In this document: positions 17,925 through 27,137 of the stretch, piece by piece
Position numbering within the stretch: the first letter of the stretch is position 1
How the letters are laid out: each line of letters begins with the position of its first letter
NCBI GenBank assembly: GCA_963678775.2
Contig: CAXXGR010000002.1
Coordinates: forward strand, 806,001 to 870,000
Origin: JBFHIJ01 sp963678775
GTDB lineage: Bacteria > Bacteroidota > Ignavibacteria > Kapaibacteriales > UBA2268
Direction: 5' to 3'
DNA length: 64,000 nucleotides
Translations under genes and position numbers: made by a program
The notes under the pieces: generated by a model
The model's database searches: none
What the model was told of the DNA's origin: nothing
The model's input: only the letters and a program-made list of their open reading frames with translations

Positions 17925-18608
17925 TCACTTTTTTTTGCACAACAGCCTATAGACCGGAATATCCTTTCTGATACAGAAATTTTCTTTATTCGTCGTAGGT
18001 AGTTGCCATTTATCTTTATTTTCAAGAATCTCGTATTCAAATTTGCCGTGAGCATCAATAACTTTTCGATGATTCTCATCTACATAGTCCACATCTGTTG
18101 CAAGATGGAGCGTCCCCTCGGGTTTGAGCATTCTATATAGAATATCTAACATAAGAGGCGAAAAGGCTCTGCGTTTATGTTGTTTATGTTTAGGCCATGG
18201 GTCAGGAAAAAGATAAAACATATTCTCTATAGACTCAGGCTCAATAAATTGCATTCCATTTAGAACGTTATACCAAATAACAGATGCATTACTGATTTGC
18301 TCTCCGCGGATTACTTGATTAATCCATTTTACAGCAGGCTGGCGAATTTCTACACCCAGGATATTCTTATCAGGACACTTTTCAGCCATATCTAATAAAA
18401 AAGTACCTTTCCCACATCCGATATCCAACATGTCAGGAGCTTTACCGTTAATAAATTTATCATTCCAATCAATATAGGTATATATATTGGGATAGTTTTC
18501 GGGGAGTTCATTTAATTCAGCAATTCTGAAGTAGCTATTTGCTGAGACGTGATGTCTCATTTTAGGATACGGATATTTAACAAAATCTACAATCATTTGA
18601 TTTGGCAT
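17925..18608 (-). CDS. trmB: tRNA (guanine-46-N7)-methyltransferase
   Basis: A 227-residue class I SAM methyltransferase. DIGCGKGTFLLDMAEK (about residues 58-73) is the SAM-binding motif, and VEIRQPAVKWINQVI follows. NMFYLFPDPWPKHKQHKRR is the diagnostic TrmB segment that binds tRNA, and ATDVDYV lies in the C-terminal part. The enzyme makes m7G46 in the variable loop of tRNAs. The length is standard. It is transcribed alone, convergent with the carboxyltransferase gene. The start ATG gives an N-terminus rich in basic and aromatic residues (FVKYPYPKMRHH), as in other TrmB proteins. Confidence 0.95.
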   Translation of the reverse strand: MPNQMIVDFVKYPYPKMRHHVSANSYFRIAELNELPENYPNIYTYIDWNDKFINGKAPDMLDIGCGKGTFLLDMAEKCPDKNILGVEIRQPAVKWINQVIRGEQISNASVIWYNVLNGMQFIEPESIENMFYLFPDPWPKHKQHKRRAFSPLMLDILYRMLKPEGTLHLATDVDYVDENHRKVIDAHGKFEYEILENKDKWQLPTTNKENFCIRKDIPVYRLLCKKK

Positions 18609-18765
18609 AATTTAATTATCAAAATACAGACTACAAATATAAGTAAATCAAAAAAAAGCACATAGAGAATATTTTTATTCCTTAGATATTAGATTTAGCA
18701 GACTCTTACTTTCCTTGATAATTTATATATTGCATTATTCTACATTAACTTTTGAAAAGACCTTT

Positions 18766-19965
18766 ATGATAGTAACTCAATCACTAGTAAATGAAATATT
18801 CCGAGCATTTCACATGCAAAGATGGAATGACAGGCTTCGCCCTGTAGAGCTTATAGAGATGGATAAGCACGCTCACAAAATGATAACAGCTTACTGCCTA
18901 GCCAAATATGAAGAAGCTGACGGCAAGGATGTAGAGTGGCACAATCTAATCAAAGGTGGTATATATGAGCTGCTCCGACGTATTATTATTTCTGATATTA
19001 AATCGCCTATATATGCCGAAATAAAAAAAGACAAAAAAGTATTTGCTAAGCTTAACGAATTTGTATTTAATGAGCTTGACGCAAAGATAGAATCCGAAGA
19101 GATAATGAGTGAAATACATGATTTTCTTTTTGATGATTCTTGGGGCGACAAATTGTATCAGAGGATACTCGAAGCTTCTCATATTTATGCTACTTACTGG
19201 GAATTTCAAATCATCAAGCAGTCCAATCCTTTCCAATATCAAAAATCACTATTAGAAACTGATTTATCTAATAGAGTGGACACATATAGAGACTTGATTG
19301 GAATTAAAAAAATTAGAAACCGCGAGCCTGTAGACGGCTTCTTGGATATGACCGGACAGATGCGTTTTCAATATAGATGGGCACAAATTCCTCGAACTCC
19401 AAACACAGCTGTATTGGGACATTCTCTGTTAGTCGCGTCCATTGCTTACTTTTTTGCAAGAGAAAACGATGCTTGCGACAGAAGGTTATACAATGACTTT
19501 TTCGGGGGCTTGTTCCATGATTTGCCTGAAGCTGTAACCAGAGATATTATTTCTCCGGTCAAACGCTCTTCTACTGAGTTTGATGACCTGATCTCTAAAC
19601 TAGAAAAAGAGCTGGCACAAAAAGAAATTTATCCGCTTATAGAAAAAGACTGGATAAAGGAAATAGAATATTTTACCCATAATGAGTTTGATAATAAGGT
19701 TATTGTTGATGGTGTATTAAAAAAAGATTTGAGAGTGCAAGACATAAATGATAATTACAATACAAACGACTATAACCCTATAGATGGCAAATTGATAAGA
19801 GCAGCAGATCATCTTTCTGCTTTTCTCGAAGCGTATAATTCTATCAAAGCCGGAATCTCTACGGAAGAGCTTATTGGGGCTTGTGTAAAACTCAAAGAAA
19901 AATATAAAGACAGAACCTTCGGTAAAACATCAGTCAAACAAATTTATAGTAGTTTTGTATTGTGA
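18766..19965 (+). CDS. HD-domain phosphohydrolase (COG1896-type)
   Basis: A 399-residue cytosolic protein. The HD-type metal site is visible as LGHSLLVASIAYFFARE (about residues 219-235), GGLFHDLPEAVTRD (about 247-260) and the late aspartate in RAADHLSAF (about 360). This arrangement is that of HD hydrolases related to YfbR 5'-nucleotidases, but the N-terminal 200 residues have no match I recognise. The substrate is therefore open: dNMPs, or another nucleotide or signal molecule. I prefer ATG 18766 because a GAAAAG site precedes it; an upstream in-frame ATG would add 17 residues. The final GTGA overlaps the first sensor-kinase gene by 4 bp, so the two are coupled. Confidence 0.78.
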   Translation: MIVTQSLVNEIFRAFHMQRWNDRLRPVELIEMDKHAHKMITAYCLAKYEEADGKDVEWHNLIKGGIYELLRRIIISDIKSPIYAEIKKDKKVFAKLNEFVFNELDAKIESEEIMSEIHDFLFDDSWGDKLYQRILEASHIYATYWEFQIIKQSNPFQYQKSLLETDLSNRVDTYRDLIGIKKIRNREPVDGFLDMTGQMRFQYRWAQIPRTPNTAVLGHSLLVASIAYFFARENDACDRRLYNDFFGGLFHDLPEAVTRDIISPVKRSSTEFDDLISKLEKELAQKEIYPLIEKDWIKEIEYFTHNEFDNKVIVDGVLKKDLRVQDINDNYNTNDYNPIDGKLIRAADHLSAFLEAYNSIKAGISTEELIGACVKLKEKYKDRTFGKTSVKQIYSSFVL

Positions 19966-22031
19966 TAAGAATACTCCTAATATTATTAATGATTCCTACG
20001 TTAGCCCTAGCTGGGGAGACTGATTCTATACTTAATATAATTAAAGATTCTAATACTTCTGAAAAAGTAACATATTACCTTAAATTATCAGAAATCAATA
20101 TGTTTAGTGATGCGGAAATATCTAAAGAGTATGCATCTACTGCTTTGGAATTAGCCGACCAGACACAAAATGATTCTTTAATATTTGCTTCCAAAATAGC
20201 TCTTGCGACTTACCTACATCGGGCAAATGAATTAGATTCTGCAGCTCGTCTTCTGACTGAGGTCATAAAAGAGATTGATTCTAATAAGTATGTCCATCTT
20301 TATTTTAGAGCAAATAACCAACTTGGCGTTGCTTTTGGGAAATATGGTAAATTCAATATAGCTCTACGCTATTTTACAAAAGCAGATGCTGTCAAAGATC
20401 AAATTAAAGACACCCTCGCATTACTTTCACTGGATAATAACTTAGGAAATGTATTTTTAAGGACATCTGATGTAGAATTTGCCAAGCAAAAGTTTTTAGA
20501 TGTTGTGGATAGAGCAAAATCTTTAAATAATATTAAATTTCTTAAAACAGGTATTAGTAATCTTGCACAAGCTTACTCTATGAGTGGTAAAATTGATAGT
20601 GCCCAAAACTTGATGTTATATAACTTTAGTTTATTCAAAGATGATTCCTCCGTCGACTTGACAATAGACTATCTTAATTATGCACTGCTATGGAAGAATA
20701 TAGGTAATATTGACTCAGCTGATTACTATTTCTCCAAAACCATTGAGTCATCTTATCGGCATAAGGACATTAGACATAGATTAGTAGCTAAGCTCTACAA
20801 GTATAATTTACTAAATTTGAAAGATGGAAATACATCTGAAATTGAAGAAAATTTAAATAATATATTGGACTCAGCTGAAACATTAGGTTTATTAGAAGTT
20901 CAGGCGTATGCAGCCAAAACTATGGTAAATTTATATGAGCTTTTAAACCAGAATTACAAAGCAAAAGAAGCAGTAAAAATGTATTATACACTAAAAGACT
21001 CTTTAGGCTTTATACATTCCAGAAGTGAAATTGCAGCATTAAAAGCTGAGTGGGAAAATAAATATTACAAAGACCAGTTAGAAGTAAAAGATATAGCCCT
21101 GAAGGAACAAAACATTAAAGAATACTACTTTTGGATTGTTCTTGTTCTTGTCCTATTAATATGTCTTGTACTTGCTATTTTTCTATTTACTCATAGAAAG
21201 ATGATTAAGAAACTAGAGCGTCAAAACAAAGAGATAGAAGAAAAAAACAATCAGTTACAAGATAATAATAGTCAAATAAATCGCCAGAATAATGAAATCG
21301 AAGTTATGCTGGAAGATTTAAAAGAGAACAAAGATAGACTTGAAAACCTACTCAGGCAAAAAAATACATTCACGTCTGTTTTTACTCATCAACTTACCAA
21401 TCAAGTTCAGGCAGTACTAATGTCTGCTGAAGCTTTGTATTATGGGAAAAATAAGCCAAAAGAATTTACTGATAAATTTTCTGAAATAGTTTTTAGCTCT
21501 GCCAACCACCTTCGGAATATGTTGGTAAATCTAATGGAGTGGTCTCGCACTCAAGGTGAATATATCAAGCTCAATCCTAATTACTTCCAACTTCAAGAGT
21601 TAATAGAAAGAAATATATCAAATCATAAACAACAGCTTATAAATAAAAATCTTAGTATAATGATGTCCTGCAAAGAGCATACAGTATATGCAGATAAAGC
21701 AATGATAGATACGACAATAAAGAATGTCCTGTCTAATGCTATTAAATACTCTAACGAAGGAAACTCTATAGATATTTCTTGCACTATTATAGATACTCAT
21801 GTTGTTATGATTATTAAAGATCATGGTGTTGGCATTCCGAAAGAAAAAGTGCCAAAACTATTTAATATTACCACACAAGTTTTGACAAAAGGTACTCAGG
21901 GAGAGCTCGGCACAGGTCTTGGTCTTTCGATTTGCAAAGAGCTTTTGACACTTAACTCAGGAAAAATTGAAATTGAAACTGAAGAAGGGAAAGGTACAAT
22001 TATAAAAGTATTTCTACCGACTATAAAATAA
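19962..22031 (+). CDS. TPR-containing membrane sensor histidine kinase (paralogue 1)
   Basis: A 689-residue protein: signal peptide (about 1-17), periplasmic TPR-like helical repeats (about 30-360, repeated NNQLGVAFGKYGKFNIALRY-type units), one membrane helix (about 387-411), a coiled coil (about 412-465), a dimerisation/phospho-acceptor region with His476 in FTHQLTNQVQ, and a C-terminal ATPase. The ATPase shows an N box (NVLSNAIKYS), G1 (DHGVGI) and G2 (GTGLGLSICKELL). The residue after the histidine is Gln, not the usual Glu/Asp. The start is GTG, overlapping the HD gene by 4 bp. Two paralogues follow. No response regulator is adjacent, so partners are unknown. Confidence 0.88.
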   Translation: MIRILLILLMIPTLALAGETDSILNIIKDSNTSEKVTYYLKLSEINMFSDAEISKEYASTALELADQTQNDSLIFASKIALATYLHRANELDSAARLLTEVIKEIDSNKYVHLYFRANNQLGVAFGKYGKFNIALRYFTKADAVKDQIKDTLALLSLDNNLGNVFLRTSDVEFAKQKFLDVVDRAKSLNNIKFLKTGISNLAQAYSMSGKIDSAQNLMLYNFSLFKDDSSVDLTIDYLNYALLWKNIGNIDSADYYFSKTIESSYRHKDIRHRLVAKLYKYNLLNLKDGNTSEIEENLNNILDSAETLGLLEVQAYAAKTMVNLYELLNQNYKAKEAVKMYYTLKDSLGFIHSRSEIAALKAEWENKYYKDQLEVKDIALKEQNIKEYYFWIVLVLVLLICLVLAIFLFTHRKMIKKLERQNKEIEEKNNQLQDNNSQINRQNNEIEVMLEDLKENKDRLENLLRQKNTFTSVFTHQLTNQVQAVLMSAEALYYGKNKPKEFTDKFSEIVFSSANHLRNMLVNLMEWSRTQGEYIKLNPNYFQLQELIERNISNHKQQLINKNLSIMMSCKEHTVYADKAMIDTTIKNVLSNAIKYSNEGNSIDISCTIIDTHVVMIIKDHGVGIPKEKVPKLFNITTQVLTKGTQGELGTGLGLSICKELLTLNSGKIEIETEEGKGTIIKVFLPTIK

Positions 22032-22129
22032 CTACTTTATTATACTTTTTAGCATATATACTAAACAAAACAAAAACTTTACTAAATATTTCAGAAGCTG
22101 AGAAACACTTAAGTTATACAGGATTACCA

Positions 22130-24190
22130 ATGTTTAAATCGGTCATATTTTTGATCATAGCCTTATGTAATGTACTAAGTATTGAAGTCTTTGCAAGTAG
22201 CACAGACTCATTAGTCTCCGGAAAAGACTATCCTTTTTTGGTTACTAAGTTACAATCTGCAAGAGACATCATTTATACGGATCCCTTAGTTGCATCTAAG
22301 ATTTTAGAAGAGTGTATAGAGCTATCATTGAGTAGTAATGAAGACTCTTTATATTATGTCGCCAGAGAATTATATGTATCCTCTTTTGGTCTAAGAAATA
22401 AATTAGACAGTGCAATTGTACTTTCCAATGAATTACTCAGTGATTTGCCTAAAGATAGATATATTGAGGTACAGGCTATGTTGTATAACAATATAGGAAC
22501 GCTGTACGGTAAAAATAATGATTTCAATACAGCAATAGGATACCTACAAATAGCTGACTCACTTGCAGCTATTACTAAATCTAAGAAACAAATTCTGAGC
22601 ATAAACAATAATATAGCAAATATTTATTTTTACAATGATGATATAGACAATGCAATAGAGCATTATAAATCAGTGTTAGATATTGCTCTTTCTATCAACC
22701 TGGATAATAATTACATTTGGAGATTTAAAAACAATCTATTATCCTGCTATATTCATACCCAAAACTTGGATAGTGCCAGAACCTATTTTTATGAATTGCT
22801 TAAATACCCTCAGAATCCAGGGATTAATAAATCAGAGAGCATATTAAATTACTCTTTTTTATTTAACAATACGTCGCAACAAGATTCAGCCTTGTTTTTT
22901 ATTAATATGGCTCAAGATAGTTTGCAAAATATACATCAACATACAAAAGCCTCTATTGCAGTAAGTAAATTCAGGACTTTATTGAATATTAAAAAAGAAA
23001 ACAAATATATTGACTCGATACAAGCAAATTTAAGTATGTATAATATTCCTTATATATCTTCAGAATATTTAGATTGTTACAAAGATATTTACAGTTATTA
23101 CATTGATAAAGATAATTACAAGAAAGCATTTTATTATTATCAAAACTATGTGACTATCAGTGACTCATTAAAGGCAAAATCTAATTCCGCTAAGATAAAA
23201 GGTGTACAATTCAACTTAAAATATCAAAAGCTGCAAAATCATGTCAAATTACAAAGTGAGCAAATTAGTCAGCAAGAAACTAAAGAGATTTTGTTTTATG
23301 TCATTCTTGTTTCCTTCGTTATTTTGATTGCCATAACGGTTTACATAGCTTTTTATAGGAAAAAAATTATATCTGTTCTGGCAGAACAAAAAGAAGAAAT
23401 CAAAGATCAGTATTCTCTACTGGAAGAAAAAAACAAACTGCTAGAATCGCAAAACTATGAAATTGAGTCTATAATCCAAGATCTAAAAGAAAACAAAAAC
23501 AGACTAGAAAACCTTAATAAACAGAAAGATACTTTTGTTTCTATTTTTACGCATCAGTTGACTAACCAAGTGCAGGCAATCTTAATGTCAGCAGAAGCGC
23601 TACATTTAGGAAAGAATAAATCTGAGGAAATAGTAGAAAAATTCTCGGAAATTTTATATCATGCCTCAAATCACCTTCGAAACATGCTCTCGAACTTAAT
23701 GGAATGGTCGCGAACCCAAGCAGAATATGTTAAGACAAGTCCTGTGAATTTTGAGCTTCAGGAAATAATAGATAGAAATATATCATCAAACAAACAAGCT
23801 ATTAACAAGAAGCAAATCCAAATAGTAAAAGTCTGCAAAGAGCAAATCGTCTTTGCTGATAAGGCAATGATTGACACAGTTTTTAAAAATATAATCTCCA
23901 ATGCAGTAAAATATTCTTATGATGAAGGAAAAATTGAATTTTCCTGCTCTATTGAGAATAACTTTATAGTAAGTAGAGTCAAAGATTATGGGACAGGTAT
24001 CAAACATGAGTTATTAGAAAAACTGTTTAATATTGAAACAAGAGTTGCTACCAAAGGGACAATGGGAGAGCAAGGCTCAGGGCTGGGGCTTGCTATTTGC
24101 AAAGAGCTTTTGGCACTTAACTCCGGAAAAATTGAAATTGAGACTGAAGAAGGGAAAGGCACACTCATAAAAGTATTTCTACCTACTTAA
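22130..24190 (+). CDS. TPR-containing membrane sensor histidine kinase (paralogue 2)
   Basis: A 686-residue paralogue of the preceding kinase with the same order of parts: signal peptide (about 1-22), TPR-like repeats (about 40-360), a membrane helix (about 384-407), a coiled coil, acceptor His475 in FTHQLTNQVQ, and an ATPase domain (NIISNAVKYS, DYGTGI, GSGLGLAICKELL). From position 23479 to 24165 its DNA is almost identical to the third kinase, while the sensor halves differ widely. It starts 98 bp after kinase 1. No Shine-Dalgarno site is obvious. The ligand seen by the TPR region is unknown. Confidence 0.88.
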   Translation: MFKSVIFLIIALCNVLSIEVFASSTDSLVSGKDYPFLVTKLQSARDIIYTDPLVASKILEECIELSLSSNEDSLYYVARELYVSSFGLRNKLDSAIVLSNELLSDLPKDRYIEVQAMLYNNIGTLYGKNNDFNTAIGYLQIADSLAAITKSKKQILSINNNIANIYFYNDDIDNAIEHYKSVLDIALSINLDNNYIWRFKNNLLSCYIHTQNLDSARTYFYELLKYPQNPGINKSESILNYSFLFNNTSQQDSALFFINMAQDSLQNIHQHTKASIAVSKFRTLLNIKKENKYIDSIQANLSMYNIPYISSEYLDCYKDIYSYYIDKDNYKKAFYYYQNYVTISDSLKAKSNSAKIKGVQFNLKYQKLQNHVKLQSEQISQQETKEILFYVILVSFVILIAITVYIAFYRKKIISVLAEQKEEIKDQYSLLEEKNKLLESQNYEIESIIQDLKENKNRLENLNKQKDTFVSIFTHQLTNQVQAILMSAEALHLGKNKSEEIVEKFSEILYHASNHLRNMLSNLMEWSRTQAEYVKTSPVNFELQEIIDRNISSNKQAINKKQIQIVKVCKEQIVFADKAMIDTVFKNIISNAVKYSYDEGKIEFSCSIENNFIVSRVKDYGTGIKHELLEKLFNIETRVATKGTMGEQGSGLGLAICKELLALNSGKIEIETEEGKGTLIKVFLPT
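23479..24165 (+). repeat. 687-bp near-identical segment, copy A (kinase half of paralogue 2)
   Basis: By base-by-base reading, this segment matches 25671-26357 at a constant offset of 2192 with only two differences: C23683 versus T25875 (silent) and G23720 versus T25912 (Ala to Ser). A 5' island at 23358-23401 also matches. Identity stops sharply at the last few codons. Confidence 0.95.
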
Positions 24191-24321
24191 GATATTGATT
24201 AAATCAGATATATTTATGACATTTTATTGTCATTATTAGCAAACTAATACCCATTTCCACTAATGCAATATTAGTATTATTTTGTATTTTACTCAACTAT
24301 TATATTACATAGGGTATAAAA

Positions 24322-26394
24322 GTGTTAAAACATAAGACAATGATTACTCTATTGATAATCATTTTATCAAGTTTGCATTTATTTGCTGAAAATCAAAATA
24401 CTGCATTCGAGGGAAAATATTATCTGGAAATTGTTGAAAAAATTCAATCCGGTAAAAACCTACTTTATACAGAACCCTATATTGCTTCCGAAATTTTCGA
24501 AAATTGTATCGAACTATCTAAAATACACAAAGAAGATTCTTTATTTTACCTATCTAGAAAATTATACGCTATCTCGTTTAGTATACGCAATCAACTGGAT
24601 AGTGCTTTAGTGCTCTCTAAGATATTAGTAAATGATTTTCCAAAAAACAAATATTATAAAACACAAACCAGTCTTTATAACTTCCTGGGAAGTTTGTATG
24701 GCAGAAATCATGACCTAGATCAGGCTCTGAAATATCTGCTTATTTCAGATTCACTTGCACCTTTTAGTCAGTCGCAAGAACTAATGCTTAGTATAAAAAA
24801 CAATATAGCTAATGTATATCTACAAAATCAAGAAATACAAAATGCTCTTTCATTTTATAAATCGGCTTTAGAAGTTACTAATACACAGCAATTAGATAAG
24901 TCTACAATATGGACTTTAACTAATAATATAATTTTGTGTTATTCTCATTTACAAGAATTGGATAGTGCAAGAGCTTACTTTTATGATTTACTACCATTAA
25001 AAAACAGCGAAGAAATCAACAAATCAGAAAGTATTTTGCATTTTGCTTTCGCCTTCGAACAAAAAGGTCAGTTAGATTCCGCTTTATATTATATATCCAT
25101 GTCATATGATAGCCTTCAAACTGTAAATAAGTCTACAAAAGTTAGAATAGATATTACCAAAGCACTTGTTTTGTTACAGAAAACTCGAGAGGCACGATAT
25201 GCCGATACAATCCAGTTAAAAATGAAAGACCCTAACTTTTCAGAAATTCCACTTGTTCCATTTGGCCTTTACGATGAAATTTATCATTTTTTTGAGGAAG
25301 AAGAAAAGTATAAAGAAGCTTTTATTTACTATCAAAAATATGTTGCTTTGAAGGATTCAATACAAGCTAAGTCGAACTCAGCAAAAATCAAGTCTATTGA
25401 ATTTAACTTAAAGTATCAGAAACTTCTAAATCAAGTTGATTTACAAAATGAGCATATGAGCAAACAGGATGCAAGAGAACTATTGCTCTATGTGATTGTT
25501 ATTTCCTTATTTATTCTCATCATCATTATTGTTACTATCGGAATTTATCGGAAAAAAATTATATCTGTTCTGGCAGAACAAAAAGAAGAAATCACTAATC
25601 AATATGATATGCTAGAAGAAAAAAACAATCAATTAGAATCCCAAAATATTGAAATCGAATCCATAGTAAAAGATCTAAAAGAAAACAAAAACAGACTAGA
25701 AAACCTTAATAAACAGAAAGATACTTTTGTTTCTATTTTTACGCATCAGTTGACTAACCAAGTGCAGGCAATCTTAATGTCAGCAGAAGCGCTACATTTA
25801 GGAAAGAATAAATCTGAGGAAATAGTAGAAAAATTCTCGGAAATTTTATATCATGCCTCAAATCACCTTCGAAATATGCTCTCGAACTTAATGGAATGGT
25901 CGCGAACCCAATCAGAATATGTTAAGACAAGTCCTGTGAATTTTGAGCTTCAGGAAATAATAGATAGAAATATATCATCAAACAAACAAGCTATTAACAA
26001 GAAGCAAATCCAAATAGTAAAAGTCTGCAAAGAGCAAATCGTCTTTGCTGATAAGGCAATGATTGACACAGTTTTTAAAAATATAATCTCCAATGCAGTA
26101 AAATATTCTTATGATGAAGGAAAAATTGAATTTTCCTGCTCTATTGAGAATAACTTTATAGTAAGTAGAGTCAAAGATTATGGGACAGGTATCAAACATG
26201 AGTTATTAGAAAAACTGTTTAATATTGAAACAAGAGTTGCTACCAAAGGGACAATGGGAGAGCAAGGCTCAGGGCTGGGGCTTGCTATTTGCAAAGAGCT
26301 TTTGGCACTTAACTCCGGAAAAATTGAAATTGAGACTGAAGAAGGGAAAGGCACACTTGTCAAAATTTCTCTGCCAATACCAGATAAATTGTAA
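24322..26394 (+). CDS. TPR-containing membrane sensor histidine kinase (paralogue 3)
   Basis: A 690-residue kinase: signal peptide (about 1-22), TPR-like sensor region (about 35-365), one membrane helix (about 388-410), a coiled coil, His475 in FTHQLTNQVQ, and a C-terminal ATPase identical in protein sequence to paralogue 2 over most of its length. The last residues differ (VKISLPIPDKL against IKVFLPT). I keep GTG 24322 because AGGG lies 7 bp upstream and it yields a basic signal-peptide start (MLKHK); ATG 24340 is possible. It is 131 bp after paralogue 2 and may have its own promoter. Confidence 0.88.
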   Translation: MLKHKTMITLLIIILSSLHLFAENQNTAFEGKYYLEIVEKIQSGKNLLYTEPYIASEIFENCIELSKIHKEDSLFYLSRKLYAISFSIRNQLDSALVLSKILVNDFPKNKYYKTQTSLYNFLGSLYGRNHDLDQALKYLLISDSLAPFSQSQELMLSIKNNIANVYLQNQEIQNALSFYKSALEVTNTQQLDKSTIWTLTNNIILCYSHLQELDSARAYFYDLLPLKNSEEINKSESILHFAFAFEQKGQLDSALYYISMSYDSLQTVNKSTKVRIDITKALVLLQKTREARYADTIQLKMKDPNFSEIPLVPFGLYDEIYHFFEEEEKYKEAFIYYQKYVALKDSIQAKSNSAKIKSIEFNLKYQKLLNQVDLQNEHMSKQDARELLLYVIVISLFILIIIIVTIGIYRKKIISVLAEQKEEITNQYDMLEEKNNQLESQNIEIESIVKDLKENKNRLENLNKQKDTFVSIFTHQLTNQVQAILMSAEALHLGKNKSEEIVEKFSEILYHASNHLRNMLSNLMEWSRTQSEYVKTSPVNFELQEIIDRNISSNKQAINKKQIQIVKVCKEQIVFADKAMIDTVFKNIISNAVKYSYDEGKIEFSCSIENNFIVSRVKDYGTGIKHELLEKLFNIETRVATKGTMGEQGSGLGLAICKELLALNSGKIEIETEEGKGTLVKISLPIPDKL
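25671..26357 (+). repeat. 687-bp near-identical segment, copy B (kinase half of paralogue 3)
   Basis: Partner of 23479-24165 with two mismatches in 687 bases. The boundary lies at the coiled coil just before the phospho-acceptor helix on one side and 37 bp before the stop codon on the other. Confidence 0.95.
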
Positions 26395-26416
26395 TTTCAA
26401 TTATTCCTACATATTT

Positions 26417-26432
26417 TGGCACATTACTTGCA
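26417..26432 (+). promoter_or_regulatory. Sigma-54-type promoter (-24/-12)
   Basis: TGGCAC, five bases, then TTGCA: the GG and GC doublets are separated by exactly ten bases, as sigma-54 requires. Expected transcription starts near 26443, which leaves a 25-nt leader with a perfect AGGAGG before the next ATG. It is the only such site I noticed in the intergenic regions. Confidence 0.6.
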
Positions 26433-26468
26433 TAATCTATATCATATATTTTATGATAGGAGGCAAGC

Positions 26469-26600
26469 ATGGATCCCGTATTATTAAAAGCAGCATTTAT
26501 TTTTGCTACTGCGGTAGGTTTTTTAGTTATTAATATGAGTGCTAAACTGCATAAACGCCACACTGAAAGAAATATGATAAAACTAAAAATCAAAAGATAG
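26469..26600 (+). CDS. 43-residue single-pass membrane peptide
   Basis: A short open frame with strong start signals: AGGAGG (26458-26463), 5-bp spacing, ATG, and a sigma-54-like promoter just upstream. The product begins MDPVLLKAAFIFATAVGFLV, giving one membrane helix (about residues 5-24). A strongly basic tail with two His and several Lys/Arg residues (KLHKRHTER, then KLKIKR) is expected on the cytoplasmic side. I do not recognise a family. It ends 6 bp before the NlpC/P60 lipoprotein gene, so the two probably share a transcript. The promoter type suggests expression under an activator-controlled, stress or motility-linked programme. Confidence 0.6.
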   Translation: MDPVLLKAAFIFATAVGFLVINMSAKLHKRHTERNMIKLKIKR

Positions 26601-26606
26601 TTATAT

Positions 26607-27137
26607 ATGAAGCTAAGTAAAGCTTTATATATAACCATAACCTTGTGTGCTTCTTTTCTGCTATTCAGTTGCACTTCATCAGTGCGTTTTGCCTCGGATA
26701 GCGTAAAGCATACTGTCAAAAAAACATCACATAGTAAAAAAAATAATCAAAAGACTGTCAAGCCATCTGACATTATAGATGTCAACTGTGTTGTAAAAAA
26801 TGCAAAAACTTGGCTTGGCACACCATATCGCTATGGAGGAGAAAGCAAATCCGGTGCAGACTGTTCCGGTTTTGTGCAAAGTGTATTTAGTTCTTGCAGT
26901 ATTAGTTTGCCAAGGACTGCAGCTCAGCAGTGGGACTTTGTCAAAAGAATTGCAAAATCTTCGTTAGTGCCGGGTGACTTGGTGTTCTTCAAATCCGGAG
27001 GTAGGATTAACCATGTAGGTATCTACGTAGGGGATAATCTATTAATCCATGCATCTACAAGTCAAGGGGTAATCATTCAAGATTTGGATAATGTCTACCT
27101 CAAAAGACGAATTGCAGGATTTGGTACAGTTAAATAG
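26607..27137 (+). CDS. NlpC/P60-family cell-wall hydrolase lipoprotein
   Basis: A 176-residue lipoprotein: signal sequence with lipobox LLFSCTSS (acylated Cys about residue 22), a basic linker, then an NlpC/P60 domain. The domain has AKTWLGTPYRYGGESKSG, the catalytic cysteine in ADCSGFVQSVF, histidine in INHVGIYVGDNLLIHAS, and polar third residue nearby. Such enzymes cut D-Glu-linked peptide bonds in peptidoglycan stems (Spr/MepS type). All catalytic residues are intact. It follows the 43-residue peptide by 6 bp without a strong ribosome site of its own. Its 3' end overlaps the convergent hypothetical gene by 8 bp. Confidence 0.92.
   Translation: MKLSKALYITITLCASFLLFSCTSSVRFASDSVKHTVKKTSHSKKNNQKTVKPSDIIDVNCVVKNAKTWLGTPYRYGGESKSGADCSGFVQSVFSSCSISLPRTAAQQWDFVKRIAKSSLVPGDLVFFKSGGRINHVGIYVGDNLLIHASTSQGVIIQDLDNVYLKRRIAGFGTVK

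Noticed and set aside
18715..18765. Upstream in-frame start for the HD-domain gene
   Set aside because: No ribosome site precedes it, while GAAAAG precedes ATG 18766.
23786..24007. Antisense open frame repeated identically at 25978-26199
   Set aside because: It is identical only because it lies in the duplicated kinase segment; no ribosome site, no protein-like features.
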